From assembly GCA_964035795.1 (NCBI GenBank), contig OZ038320.1, positions 23,640,589 to 23,704,588 on the forward strand: DNA of 64,000 nucleotides. The letters are read 5' to 3'. This document shows, piece after piece, positions 1 to 14,100 of this stretch. The first letter of the stretch is position 1. Each line of letters opens with the position of its first letter. Under the pieces are notes generated by a model. That model was not told where the DNA came from and made no database searches. It worked only from the letters and a program-made list of their open reading frames with translations. The translations under genes and the position numbers were made by a program. The DNA comes from Pterobdella sp. o SKG-2022. Lineage: Eukaryota; Annelida; Clitellata; Hirudinida; Piscicolidae.

Positions 1-2902
1 GATATTATTGAAAATGAATAAATGTGATTTTAAGACCTTTTCAGCTTCTTGTTCTATTATTTTCTTTTTTTGCTTATTAATTTCACGCTTTTCTCCAAAG
101 TCGGATTCTTCTAAGCTCTAAAAAAATATCACTCAAATTAATAAGGAATAGATAATGCTTACTATTTCTTGATGATTCGCATTAAAACAATAATAAACAT
201 AGGAAAAAATAAAAAGTCCTTACTAATTGCTTGATTTTCTAAGTATATGAAACAGCCAAAAGTTAATATAAACAATGAAAAAAAAAAGATTTATTTTTTT
301 ATATTTTCATATAATCACTCACAATTTCAGCTTCACTTGTTATCATTCTCACTTCTAAGGCTATCTTCGCTACTTCTTCTTCATCCACTTCATATACTTT
401 CAATGTAGTTCCTGTCATTGAACATTATATTTAAAATAATTTCATAGACACTTGCTTGAATTGACATTCTACAAAATAAAATTGATTATAAAAAGAGAAA
501 GGTAATGAAAAAAATCAGTGACCCATTGAAAAAGTAACGATGCTGTCTATCTTTTATGATTGATTGATGAGTGATTTTTATCATAGAATAGAATTAAATG
601 GATTATACAGAAATTTTAATGAATCAATAGACAAAATTATAGGACAGATTTGAATGAAAAACCCAAGAACAAACCTATGTATTCTTCCACATTATCTAGA
701 AGTTCCTTATCATGGGGAGTTCCAATGGTTATGGCCAGACCACCTCTGCCAGCTCTGGCTGTTCTACCCACCCTGTGCACATAGTTTTTCGCTTGAGTAG
801 GCACATTCTCGTTAATTATCAAATCTACAGTTGGAATATCTAAGCCCCTGTGTTGTCGGATTATAGGTTTTTTATTGGTTTCGAAATTAAGATTTTTTTT
901 GAATTTTTCAAACTGAAAAATAACCTGCTAGCCACATCGGTTGCCACTAGGATCCTAGACTGACTACTTTTGAATCTGATGAAGTACATTTGGATAAATT
1001 CACAATACTTATAATAATTTTAAAAAACAATAATTTCCAAAATTTATAAAGGTGGTATTGAACTTTTAAACCACGTTGAGATATAAAAATTATCCAATTA
1101 ACGCAACTATAATCAGATTGATGACTTTAGTCAAAGTAATTTCACAGAAAACCCCTAAGATTTCATTTTACAGTTCTTAACTGTTTCAACATACTCTAAT
1201 GAGGTATATCAAATTATAAGATTGGTTTGAAAAAAACAATGTGAATGAAACCTAGCCAGAGAGTCAAGTCTTTCTTTTTGAGGAAGAAGTGAGTGCAATG
1301 GAACACATTCAAATCCAAGCCTTTAAATATGTTAAGAAATTGAAAAAAAACTTTCATTCAAAAATAATAAAAAACTTATTCAACAAAAATTTTTGTAATT
1401 CAATATGTCTCAAACACCTTTGCAAGTTCAGCTCAAAATAATGGCCAGCCTATAAAAAAAAACTAGAAATAAAATATAAATACTTTTTAGACCTTATATT
1501 CCTATAATTCCATTCAGAACTGAAAACAATGCACACAACTTAAACTATTATTTTTATTTTGATTAAATCACCTTTTAAGAACAATAGATAAGACTTGACA
1601 GTATTTGCATGTTTTCACAAAAACTATCACAGAGCTTTTGGGTCTTTCCTTTATGAACTTATCTAAAACATGAACCAAGTAAGCACCTTTCACATCTCCC
1701 TGAGCAAACAAAAATCGTTGGTCAAGGTTTTCCACTGTTGCTACTACTGCTTTTGATTTCCAGAAGTATGGCTTGTTTGTTGAAGATGCTTGAAGCTTTT
1801 TGATGACATCTTTAAATGATTGGTGTTTTTTAAAAATGGCATTTGAATAGTTTTGGAGAATAAACTATTTTAAATATATTTAAAACAGGTTATTGAAGTT
1901 TGGAATGTGAAATCATAACTTTGAAATTAAAAAAATAAAATGTAACTACTAAATTTTATTGGAAGTTTCACTAAATTATTAAACCAACAAACAAATTGAA
2001 TAATCTACTCATAAGTGTTATTACTGAATGACTAACCTGTGTAAGTAGCTGTGAAAAGAAGAGTTTGTCTTTTAGTGGGTAGTTGTGAAAAGATGCATTG
2101 TAATTGGTCTCCGAAACGATCTTCCAAAAGCCTATCAGCCTCATCTAAAACCTTTTATGTGAAAATAACACATTGGTCATCAATTTTAAACAAAATTAAT
2201 TCTCCAAATACCAAAAATTTAATTTTTTTGAGACTGAAATCAGTTCCATTTGTGAGGTGGTCTGCAAGCCTTCCAGGTGTGGCTATGATTATATGGGGCT
2301 TTGAGCTCAAATCTGCAGCTTGTCGCACTATATCTGATCATATTTAAATTTTTATATTAGAATGGAATCTAAATTTTCAGAATGATATTATACCTCTTCC
2401 TCCAATAATAATGGCTATTTTCAAATTTATTGGTTTTCCTAGTACAATGAAATGCTCAGCTATTTGATGAGCTAATTCTCTTGTAGGAGTCAATACCAAT
2501 GCAAAAACACTGTATCTTTAAATTGTTACAATTGAGTTATGTTAAAGCAGACTGGTTAAAGGGGTTAAACTTTTACTATTACTTTGAATATCAAAAAAAA
2601 TCTTACGGATCAGATGAAAGAGTGTGTAAAATTGGCAACACAAATGCTGCAGTCTTACCACTACCTGTCTTAGCACATCCTAAGCAATCTCGACCTAACA
2701 ATATAAATTTTTTTCTGAACATAGCTAACATTTTTGTAAAAAAAATATTTCAAAAACCTTGAATAATTTTAGGAATACAATTCATTTGAATAGGAGATGG
2801 CTTGTTAATCCCAACCACAGCACATTGCTTCACTAACCAATCTTTCAAGCCTAGCTCTTCAAATTTTTTTTCCCCTGAGTTATCTTCTTCAAAATTATTC
2901 AT
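1..2902 (-). CDS. DDX49: DDX49/Dbp8-type DEAD-box RNA helicase, 11 exons, 3' end off the window
   Basis: ATP-dependent RNA helicase of the DDX49/Dbp8 group, a nucleolar factor of small-subunit ribosome biogenesis. Exons on the minus strand, in order: 2902-2758, 2694-2607, 2515-2394, 2333-2212, 2151-2037, 1809-1572, 1320-1252, 975-925, 847-675, 411-323 and 117 to the window edge. All introns are GT-AG and codon phase is kept at every junction; about 404 codons precede the last exon. Helicase motifs appear in order: Q-motif region with [13 protein letters not shown] (motif I), [20 protein letters not shown] (II), TAT in place of the usual SAT (III), IVF (IV), ATDVASRGLDIP (V) and [10 protein letters not shown] (VI). 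The start [10 protein letters not shown] precedes the conserved [14 protein letters not shown] that opens this family. The last exon has the basic [11 protein letters not shown] stretch; it either reads through position 1 or is spliced near 42. Introns are short (about 60-350 bp). Confidence 0.95.
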
Positions 2903-5900
2903 TTTCCAGATAACTTTCTTCAATATAGATTTGAATATGAATGTAATGAACAGCGTCACAACTTGATCACACACTTATTTAAAGTGATCATAATAATCTT
3001 TTTATCGCTCAAAGAAATGTGCATCTTAATGTTTATCCTTTGAGTTCGAATTTTTATTATCAAATAATAAATTTTTTTGCTTATTTAAATTGTTTCATAA
3101 AATTATTATTTTTTGATAAAAAACTTTGAAGAAATCAATAATATTTCATGAGACTACATTTATCTGTAATACCACCAATTTGAGACAAAAAGCAAGTACG
3201 AAATTTATTTCGTTTTGTTTAACTGGCGTTTTATTATTTATTTGCTATTTTTCATATTTCATTCAATAGCCATAAAAAATTTGCTTTTTTTAATTTATTC
3301 AAATAACCATGCACAATATTCTTCAAAAGCATTGGTAATTATTCAAACTAAAATAAATTTCATAAATTGCATAAAAATGATTGATGGAAAACTCAATAAA
3401 TGAATTGGAAAAACCTGACACATGTCTTTTATTGTCTCAGTATCTCATTCGATCTGCTTACATCCTACTCATTCTATAATAGTTTTTTTTGACGAAAAAT
3501 TTTTTTTTGCATTATTAGAAGCAAAAACACGAAAAAATTGAAATTTATTATTTTCAACAAAAACTAATTTGAAAGTTAAATAGCATTCATCTGATCCCTT
3601 GCAAAAAATTAATTTCATCTCAATTTTAAAAGGTTCTAACTCAACTATCAAAAAAATTGCGCATCAAAAATTAAATATAAATTATGACGCATTTATTGGA
3701 GTCATTTAAAGTTGCTTTAATTATTAATAATATATAGCAAAAGCGTTGTTCCTCTAAGCAACTGAAAATTTTGGCGTGCATATCTGTTGGAGTCCAGTGT
3801 GCTCAGTGTGCTTCTCAATCTTTCAGTTACATGAGTTTCGCTTCAAGGTAAAACTATATAACCAATATTAATTATAGAAAGTTTGATTGAATTATTCATT
3901 GTTTTCAATATGAATTACAGTTGATGAGTTTTAAAAAGAAAGAACTTAAATTAATTAGAATGCTATCTATAAGACATCAATTTGAGAAATTTTAATAAAT
4001 TTATTGAAACTTGAAATATATTTTTTGGTAAGTATGGCCTTACAATGAAACATAAGCATGAAATGACTATGCTGTTAAATCATAAAAAGATAGTTTAGAA
4101 TATTACGTAAGTTTATGTACGAAAAATTAACTAAACTAAGTTCAAATAGGTATAATGTAAAATTTTTCTTAATTATGTATATTATGGATTGTAGAGATAA
4201 TAATTTTTAAAACGATGCTAAAGAATGTTCAGATAACTTAATCTCTGGTCCCGTCTTTGAATATTCCTTTTTGTTCTTTTATTTGTAGCTCTCTAAGTAT
4301 TGGGCCCACGCTTTTGTGATGACTTGGAGTTGTGAGTCCTTGTAGTCATTAAGTACTGAGTTAGTACTTATGTAGTTAGTTATGTACTGAAAAGTTACAC
4401 AACGTAGAATAGCCTGGTACAATTGCAGAATGAATCATTTATGAAATTTTTCTGTTTTTTAATGAATACTCTTTTATGCGGCTGACTTTCAACGGTTATG
4501 GCTTTTATAGAGGCCTGATGGTCGGACTACTATATTGTTAATATTTAATTTATGCTCAAATTCAATATTTCCAAAATGACATCGGGTCATTCACAACATA
4601 ATCAAACAAACTTGGTTCTTGTTTTATTATTGTTCGAGTTGGTACAATACCAAGTCTCATTGAAAGCTGGACCTAAAAAAAGATTAAAAAAAAGTCCAGC
4701 AAAATTTAATCCAAAATTACCTTGTCATTTTATATTTATGTTGTTATTTCGAAAATATTTTATAAAACTGAATTAAAATTCAAACAATGTTTTTTGTAAA
4801 TATGGATTAAACTATTTAGTTTATTATCTTTTCGTTCTTTAAAAATGATTGGTACTGTATATTTTAAACAAAACAGCATGTAAACACACTTTCGACATTT
4901 ATTCTCACTAATTATCAGCTTTCCAAAAACTAAACATGATTGAAATTAACTCCACAATATTTAGTTAACACTAAAACTATTTCAAACTAACAATTGAAAC
5001 CATCAGTTATATAAGTTATTAGAACCAAAATAATCACATAAAGAATAGAAATAATTAATGTCCAATTTTTCCCCACCTACTATCAATAAATGCGAAACCA
5101 AAAAAATTTAATGATATCTATTTTTTTGTATTTGATATAATATGATTAAAAAGATATTAATAAATATAATGATCAAAAATATTCAAACAAATTGATGATG
5201 ATAATAAGAGCATTTAAAATTGAAATAATAAAATCATTTTTGGAATATATAAAAATTTCATTCTCTCATTGCTTTTGATTTTTTTATTTTGATTGAAATG
5301 AAGCTTTCAACGGGAAAACCTACATTTCTGAAAAATAGTTTCCACATTCAAAACGTTAAACTCCAATTCTTTTCATAATGAAAAATTGGGACAAAAAAGT
5401 TTCAAAAAATTGAGAATATAGAGAATAGCATAAATGGCATTCAGTACGACGGCATTGCAATTTGTAACGATAACAAATGCTTGTTTTAACGACGAAGAAT
5501 TGCTTTCATTCTACACTTTGAAAAGGAACGACAACAATTTTTAATGTTTTACGATGAGAATGAATTAAGGCCAAAAATCAAAGACGAATTTCACTTGCTT
5601 GGTACGCAAAGATAAAAGGCTTATTTAGAGTTCATTCATAAATGCTATTTTAAACAAACAATTTTGATCTAGTTCATGAAAAACGACTGGAATGAGAAAA
5701 ACCCATAATGATAATGATTGTAGTAGCATATAATAAAAATCGCAACGGAAAATGCTGAGATACCGTTTATTGTAGGAAGCACTTCTTAAGACAATCCTTC
5801 CAAGTACATGTGAGCCTCACAGCATTCTGATTTACATGATTTGTAAGCTTTGTATTAGCTTTTTCTTATTAGCAACATTTTTATTATCATCCTTAAATTT

Positions 5901-6017
5901 CACAAATATTTAAAAATAATTGAAAATATTTCAAAGCCGAGAGTATCTTTAAAAAAAGTGGTTTATATCTAAATCAAGTTTTTTGGAACTTTATAGCCCT
6001 TCGATTGTTCTTCGATT
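2903..6017. other. Intergenic AT-rich stretch, no gene seen
   Basis: No frame here is longer than about 75 codons, and none has splice-site or family support. The region lies upstream of the DDX49 start, so its promoter should be near 2903-3100, but no convincing core-promoter motif was recognised. Confidence 0.5.
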
Positions 6018-6192
6018 TTAACTGCGTAATATAATGAGGTATTATATAGCGCTTTTCTTCATAGATCAAAGTGCTTGCTACATATTTTATTGTAACACTG
6101 TGGAACAGGTGATTATTGTCGGCTCACGCGGGATCGAACCCGGTATCTTTAGATAATTAGTTAATGCTCTACCTCTGAGCTATACGGGCCGT
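6018..6192 (-). repeat. tRNA-Ile-derived SINE, copy 1
   Basis: On the minus strand the head starts at about 6192 with GGCCCGTATAGCTCAG, has an A box, an anticodon-arm-like segment, and a B box (GGTTCGATCCC). It continues into the family tail (ACAATAATCACCTGTTCCACAG-like) and ends with the inverted pair of AGCGC/GCGCT-type words near 6020-6080. The anticodon loop reads as AAU-type in the other copies. The non-tRNA tail and the seven other copies show this is a SINE, not a tRNA gene. Confidence 0.8.
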
Positions 6193-8115
6193 AAATTTTA
6201 GATAAAAAAGATTTCGTTAAAATCAACAGTAAAATAAATCCGGATATCTGGCGAACGCATCAAGAGGATAAGTAGAAAGAAACAGTTGAAAATGTTTTGA
6301 TTGGGTTCAGCTGAAAGCCACTTTGCGCTCACTCTTTTTTGTTCCATCTTCCACTGTCCTCCCTGCTTCGTTCGATCGTCGTAAGTTAACCTGCTTTAAT
6401 TCCACGTGATGATATGAAATCATTTTAAGTGTTCAGTAATTCAAATTCGATTATATGAGAAGTTTAATAGATTTAATAAGACAGCAAAAAGCTATAATCT
6501 TCAATAGATTTAGCCTTATCATAAAACCTTAAACGTTTTCGTTTTTTGATGATTTTTGAAGGCATTATGGTGTTTGAAAAGTGATATCCTTGGTGAAATT
6601 TTATGGAAATCGATATAAAGGTGGCTGACAAAATAACAAATATTCATTCCACAAATTCCACAAATTTTCAAATGTTCAAAAGAATGATGATTTTTCTGGA
6701 CTTATTGCCTATGAATAACTTTTGCGAAATTTATTGTTTTCTACTAACTAAATATAACAGGTTAAAACTTTACATATGATTCGAATTTCGTTCTACCAGT
6801 GCTACAAAATTTTTCAAAAACTTTTTTTTCTATTTGAATAAATAAACTTTAAAGGTTGATTTTATTAACTCTTTTACCATGATATAGACTGTGAAAAAGC
6901 TGTTTTATGTTTCATAGATGCTTGGGTATCAAAGCCGATAAAAATCTTTTTTATTATCACTTCTTATGAAAATGATAACGTGTGGTTTCTACGTTTATTA
7001 CTCATAAATATTTTTTAATTCTCAATTCATTTGAATAATAAAAAATAATAAACAATAAATTCTTAAAATTTTATAAAAAGAATTTGTAAATGATTTTTAA
7101 AAATAATGAATAAAAAGTTGGATTTCTTTTACGTAGATTTTCATATAAACAACTGGTTATTCTCTTGAACACATATCCTATTACGGGTTTGGTAACAAAC
7201 ATCTTCATTCGACACGCCTGAAAAAACTTTTTGTCACTGTGATCATCAAAGTGACATAACGCTTCTAATAATCAGATAAATGTTTAAAAAATCATCAAAA
7301 ATGCCATCATAGCTTCCACTTTACTATAAGGGCTTATTGGTTTACAAGAATCTCTCAACTTTTGTTGCAAACTTTTTTTTATAACTTATGAATGATGGAT
7401 TTCTATCTTTCTAAGTTTTTTTTGTGATGATAAATATCTGTGACGTTTCTAGATCGAAGGCCTAAACTTTACAAATAAATTTCAATTAAGGAAGCCTAGA
7501 AAAGTAAAAAAAATTTAGTTTTTTGACACGCGTTTATCCTTATTCCACAATCAAATTGCAAATAAATCTTTGCTAAGAAAATTGATGACAGCGTTTATTC
7601 TTTTATAATAATTATAATTAAAATAAAAATATTAGTACAAAAAAGAAAAAATCAGAATAAACGGAATAAAGTTACCAAAAAAAAGAAAAAAATAAACTGA
7701 AACAAAAGCAATATAAAAAAATGAAAAATAGTTAAAAAAACAAAATTAGAATATAAATTCAAAATAAATGGAGAAGAAACTGAAAAATAAAAATTTGAAA
7801 ACAAAAATAGAAATAAAAATGAAAATAGCGGTCGTAATTTTCTTGGTTTTTCTTTCTCTTTAATGAGGAAATTTTAAATACATTTATTGTTTCCTTATAA
7901 CTAAAATTTCTGATAAATACAACCATGTTATAATTTATTGTGGAAAATAAAAGCCAAGAAAATTTGAATATAAAAGATATATAAGATGTTTTTAAGGAGC
8001 AATCATAATAAAACTAATAGTATAATAATAGAGAAAATAAAAAAAAATAAAAGAACAAAAACAATATTATGTAAAAAATAAAAAATAATTAATCACTATG
8101 GAAACAAACAAAAAA
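6193..8115. other. Intergenic AT-rich stretch, no gene seen
   Basis: Only short chance frames are present. A segment near 6490-6540 (ATAATCTTCAATAGATTTAG followed by CCTTATCATAAAACCTTA) resembles one arm of the foldback family seen at 24225-24461 and 63775-63845. Confidence 0.4.
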
Positions 8116-11100
8116 TCAAAAACTTGAAACATTAATGGAAACAATAAAACATGTCACATGTGACAAGGACGAGAAGACAACGGTTCTGGGCAGAGAGGAC
8201 CTTCTTCGGGAGTTCCATGACCTCTTCATGAACCTTTTCATCGTGTTGCGAACCTGTTTACAAATAGTTTTGTTTGCACTTTTTGTTATTTTATTTTTCA
8301 ATGTTTTTATATAATTATATGTATTTTCTTTTCTGAAAATATAATGATTTTCAATATTTTTCCAATGAAATATTTATCTTCTTTAAAAAAGATTGATTAA
8401 TTTTTGTATTCACTCATTTATCTACTTTATTTATTCTTCTCATTAATATTTCGTCATAGCTCTTCTGTGGAATATTTCACGTACGTTAACCAGACACACC
8501 AACTAAAACTCATTGAGTGGCGCTTTTTGAAGCATAAAATTGCGCAACCAAAACCACTTGCGGTGGTCTTATGGTCTATTTAGTTAAAAAAAACAAATAA
8601 GCATGATCAAACTGCAGCTAGCTAAACAATAATAATTGATTCAGATATAGTTATTCATATATAGCTGTTCAACCAAAAAAATAACCAAAAAGCATAACAT
8701 TAGAAGCATTAACATAAATTCTTTTCTTGGATAAATAACTGATACAAATGAACGGCTATTATTCAAACACAAAGGTACAAATGCCATTCAAACGCTCAAC
8801 CTCCGCATTCATGAAGCAGTAGATTACCGAGACGAAGAGGCCCTGTGGAATATTTAAAATACTGTTAGATGTATGTGACGTTATAAAAATGTGTCCCTTA
8901 TACTGTTAGATAGTAGTACCATTTAGGTTACTATTATATAACTTATGACTTAAATTACTATTATATAAATGTATTTTTCAGATTATTGTTTTGCTGGTTT
9001 TGCCAAATACAAATCATTCAAATTATGTATCAGTAACAATTCTAGAGAATACAGAAACCAATAGGTTTTGTGTCTAATTCATGTAACAAGGGATGTATTT
9101 ATTACTTTTGTGTTTATGTTAATAAATATATTCAACAGTTCTATTTATTTTTCATGTTTTTATTTTCTGGCACTCAAGGCGTAGGACTCAGTGAAAATTA
9201 TTTATTTTGCTACTTTATTTTTAAGATTATTATTGTTGTTGTTAATTTTGTTATTGATATTATTATTATTATTTTTGATAGTTTTTATATGATATTTTTT
9301 GTATTTTTAAAAAATATTATTTTGTAATGATTAAGAGACCTCTATGTTTTTAGTAAATTTAAATTTTAAAAAAAATATATTTCTTGATTTATGATGAATT
9401 TTTTGAAAGAACAAATGAACAATTTTAATTCAACTAAAACCTTCGATAAGTACAACCTTATCTTATCACTAAGGTTGTACTTATCGAAAATTTTAATTGA
9501 ATAAAAATTGTTCACACGTTTTTTCGAAAAATTCTCAATAAACTAAGAAGTATATTTTGAGAAATTCAAATATTATTATCAAAATTGTTAATAGTTTTGT
9601 TAATAAAAAAGTTTACAGTACTAATGCCTGTGCAAAGTTTACATCATTATATATTTACATTACATATAGATCACTTGGGTTAGCATTACTATCATATCAT
9701 TTGCTGCATTATCCCAAAGGTGTTTTATGTATTATTATTAAAAATGTATATTGGAGTTAATGTTGTAAGTGCATCCTTTACAACAGTCAACTTTGGGCTC
9801 TAGTATTAAGAGTAGCTCAAGCCACTTTTGAAATTATTCTTTATTTTTTATTTTATTTGCAAGTTTATAATTATATTATGCCACTATTATGTTATATAAC
9901 ATTTTTATTTTTTATGAATTTTTTCGTATTTAAATTGAACAACATTGTGCCACCTTCAATATTGTTTTTCATTTCTGTTTTATAAAATTTCTTACTGTTA
10001 AACAACTTGAATCAAGTTTCCATACTGAAAATGTTGATAAAGTCATTAAGCGCGAAGCTATAATTTTAAATGGGTTCATCATAAAGTTTTGATGTCAAAC
10101 TTTCTGAAACATAATTATGAAGAGGATAAAACTTCTCTAAATTTTCTAATTAAAATTATCAGTACATGGCAGTTTGTTTTGAATTATTAAGCTCAAAAAG
10201 GTGAATTAAAAAAATTAATAATCTATTAAATATAATTTTTTATTGAAAATAATTTTGATATTTACTGATTATCATCAGCAGTTTATTGTTAGTTAACTTT
10301 TTGTTTAATTTCCACTTTTTATTTGAACTAATGTCTTGTTAATTGAGTGTTTTTAATTCACATAATCTGTATTAAAACCCTAAAACCTTCCGTTAGTTAA
10401 GATCACATTATCAAGTGACGACTCAAAGATTATCACTACATATGTATATAGAACCTCACCAATCGTATTTGCTTTTTTATTTTACCTTAATGAACCAATA
10501 ACACTTACTGAGAAGAAATTTTGATTAAAAGTCGATAACAATAGTAACAAAAATTTCGGATCAAAAATTTGATTTTGTACAGTACAGAGAGAACTGAAAA
10601 CTAATTGGATAGTTTTTCAATGGAGTTAAAACTCGAAAAATAAGAAAAAAGGATAAATCGCTATTTCATTAATTATTCATGTTTTATAATTGGACTAAAT
10701 TTTCAATTAAGTTTTATTTTCATGAAACTTAAATTTCAAAGAATTTCAACGATTTTAGAAAATGAATACGTATAAGCGTTTAACAATAAAAAATTACACA
10801 GTTTTTTATTGAGAAGCTGTGTTTTTGTTTAAATGCATTTAAACATTCACAATATTCTGCAGAGATTGACAACCAAAACCAGAGTCTAGTCTTATGAGGC
10901 TCAAAACCCAGTAAAAATGACGCCCACGAGCACATTCAAGTTGCTTTTGTCTTCATATTCCATATTGGCTTGAGGTTCAACTACACGGTGACCAGTTGAG
11001 AACTTAAATTGAATCATTTTTTGAAGACAAAATTTCGGCTTTATTCAATGTGTGCATCGCAGCCTTACTCTGTTGAAAAAAACTTTTCTTATCAATTTTT

Positions 11101-14100
11101 TATTGCCAAACAACAAAATATAGCAAAATAAGGTTTTATCACATTTAATTATCTTGTTTTTTATTCGGCACGGCTAGAGAAAATTTTCCTTCAAGCATGA
11201 AAGAGTCTTAAGCCATCACTGGCCTACCAACACACTACCTTCCAAAATAATAACGGTGCTATTCTGAAGTCATGTCACTAGCAATGCAGTTTACAAAATC
11301 CGTGTAAGTAAATTGTTTTCTATTATTCAACCTTATTTAATCATAAATAAGTTTCTATGAGCATTTTTCCAGTCGACATCATCAACATCCTACAGTCATG
11401 TAAGAATAGTCGCTTCATCACCACGTTTCTGTTATTAATAATTTTTGCGTTTGTTAAAAATAATTCAATACTTTCATGATGCATATCAAGTTTTCCAATA
11501 TTTCAGGTTCTGTCATTCTATTTTGTAACAAGCCTTTTTTTGACCTTATTCAAAATTTTGACAAATATTTTTACTATTTTTTTATAATAAACTATTTTCT
11601 TTCTAATTCTTCATCCATGGTGTTTTAATCAATTCATTTTGTACCGAAAACAAATGATATTCTAAAAATAAGCTGGTATATAGATTTTTCTTGTATGCGG
11701 CTGGCAACTTATTCGTAGGCAAAAGCTTAAAAGTTTAATTGAATGTTTAAAGTTACCTGAAAATCTGAAAATTCCAGTTTAGTTATGAAGTTTCAACTTG
11801 GAAAAAATGAAAATAGTTTAACAAAATAGTAATTTGTATGAATTATATTGCGCAATTGGCAAACTGCTTTTATTACACTTAATTAGTTGCCTGTACTACC
11901 ACATGAGCAACCAATATTTTAAACCTAATAAAAAAAATAAATAAAAAGTTTGAATAATTTGAACTTCGTAGAAATGATCAAACTAATAAATGTCTTGGTG
12001 TTTCAATGTCCTATGTGGATTTATGTGGCGTATTCAATACAATATAAAGGAATTACAACGCCATGCAATGCACTGCAATCCATACAATATAAAATTTAAT
12101 AAATATTTCAGAATAAAAAAACAAAGTGCGTTAAAATAGAAAGACCAATAAGTACTGGAATAAAAATAATAAATAATACATTACACAAAAAGCAGTATTC
12201 AAAAAGTAATCACTTGGTGCCTGAATAGAACATTTCAATGTTGGGTAATTTAAAAACTATGATCACAATGGCATAAACTTCCAAGGCACTCCGAGCTCAT
12301 AAACACAAACCTGAGAGGACTGCAGGACAGCGTTGGTGATGCGGTAGAAGAGCACCAAAATGTAGTAGTTGTGGGGCGGTGGCACCAAGAACAGGGTGTT
12401 CGTCAGTCCCAACAGAGGGAATAGCACTGCTGTAGCTCTCAACGTTTTCCTGGTATTGTTATATGGATTTAAATAATATTTGAAAATATGAGGTTTAGTT
12501 TTTGAGAATTTTTTCAAGGCATATAGGATTTGTTTGTGAGGTTAATTCATAGTCTCTGGGTTCGAATCTCGGTGTGGGGAGTTTTTCTGCTCTTTAGTTT
12601 TTTTTCAATTTTTAATATTTCGATCATTTGAAATTTTGATCCTCAATTATTGTTCAAAAACAAGTAGAATATAGTATGACTTCAAACCTCTATTATTAAC
12701 ATTTTTTAAAATTTAGTTTTAAATGTTTGAAACAACATTGTGTTTCCATTAATTCATACTAAAGCAAAAACTAAAGAAAAGAGAAGAATTATTAAATTGA
12801 AATGCATAAGAATTCCTTTTTATTTAGTCACGTCACAACGTTTTTAAAGTTCCTAGATAATTCTCGAAATTGAGTTGGGTCGGTGTTCCAATTGGAATAA
12901 TCAATTTTTCCATTACAACAAATTCTGTCAAAACGAAGTTTTCAGTCATAAAAAGTCTGATGTTCAGTAGTTTTTGCACTAGTTCAAAAGATTAACTGCT
13001 TACTGTTTAATCATCTTTAATTATCACTAGAAACAGTTGAAAAGTGATTCGTTTGATAAGCTTCTTCTGCTAATAATATGCAGTCTGGTGGATCAGTTAA
13101 AAGCCCCAATATTTGAGCTTTTGAATTTGAACCTCGGTCGAGAAAACATCAATAACGCTCAACTAAGCGTTATATAAATATGAATTTAGTTGAATTGTTA
13201 TAAAATTATTTTATATATAGTAAAAAACATAATGATTAGCAATGGAAATTCATTGAGAACAATAAAAATGATTTAGATTGCGCAATCTTCTATTATATTT
13301 TTAATAAAGAGCATTGGTTGGTGCTTTGAGCCCAAAAAAACTAAATAACTGAGTGAGGTCATCAAGCATTCTTGCATACGTGGAGTTTTAGGTTTTCATA
13401 CAATTTGCTCACAAAACTCGTCATCAAATGAAAATAGTCATATCTCTAACACTTCTCAAGTGATCGAATATTTTCTATACAACTTTATTGTGAAGGTTTT
13501 TGGATGAGTTAAAATTAAATTTATAACCATTGTTTAAAATATCTTCTAAGCTTCAATCTTTTACTTGAGTGTTTCATAACTTTGTCTTATTTCTCGGATT
13601 GTCTTCTGACTTCCAAATTAGATGTGTTTCAGACATGAAATTATTTTGGTTTTCTCAGAACCATTTTTAATCTCGAATTATTTTTCATTATATACAAAAT
13701 TAACATTTTGATTTATGTACTAGAGATTAATCATAGGGCTTATTTTAAAAATATTAGAATTTAGAAATATATTCTACGAAAAGTGAATTTCGGTTTGAAT
13801 TAAAAACTAAAAATTGAAAGTTTAAAAACTAAATAAGAGTGAAATTCGTTTCAAATTTTTGACAGTTATGTTTCATGATAAATTTAATTGGCCTTTGTGT
13901 GCTCAACGTGATTGGTTCTTTTCCATTATTTTTTTAATTTTTATTTTATTCGCTTCATTATTTAAACAAACCATTGATAAAAACAAAAATTTTAATAATC
14001 TACTTTTCAGCAAATTGAATTCTACATTTACTCCTTTGTAATTAAATATCTTAAGTGAAAAGATATGTTATTTATTAAGTCATTTGAAGAACACAAATTT

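Noticed and set aside
8515..8585. Minus-strand GFGCAILCF peptide as the missing TM7 exon
   Set aside because: No AG in the right phase, no donor at the right place and no N.E end; similarity is probably chance.
9070..9327. 85-codon hydrophobic plus-strand frame
   Set aside because: Derived from an AT triplet-rich low-complexity tract; no family match.
10895..10960. Minus-strand [11 protein letters not shown] peptide as TM7 exon
   Set aside because: In-frame stop directly after, no matching acceptor phase.
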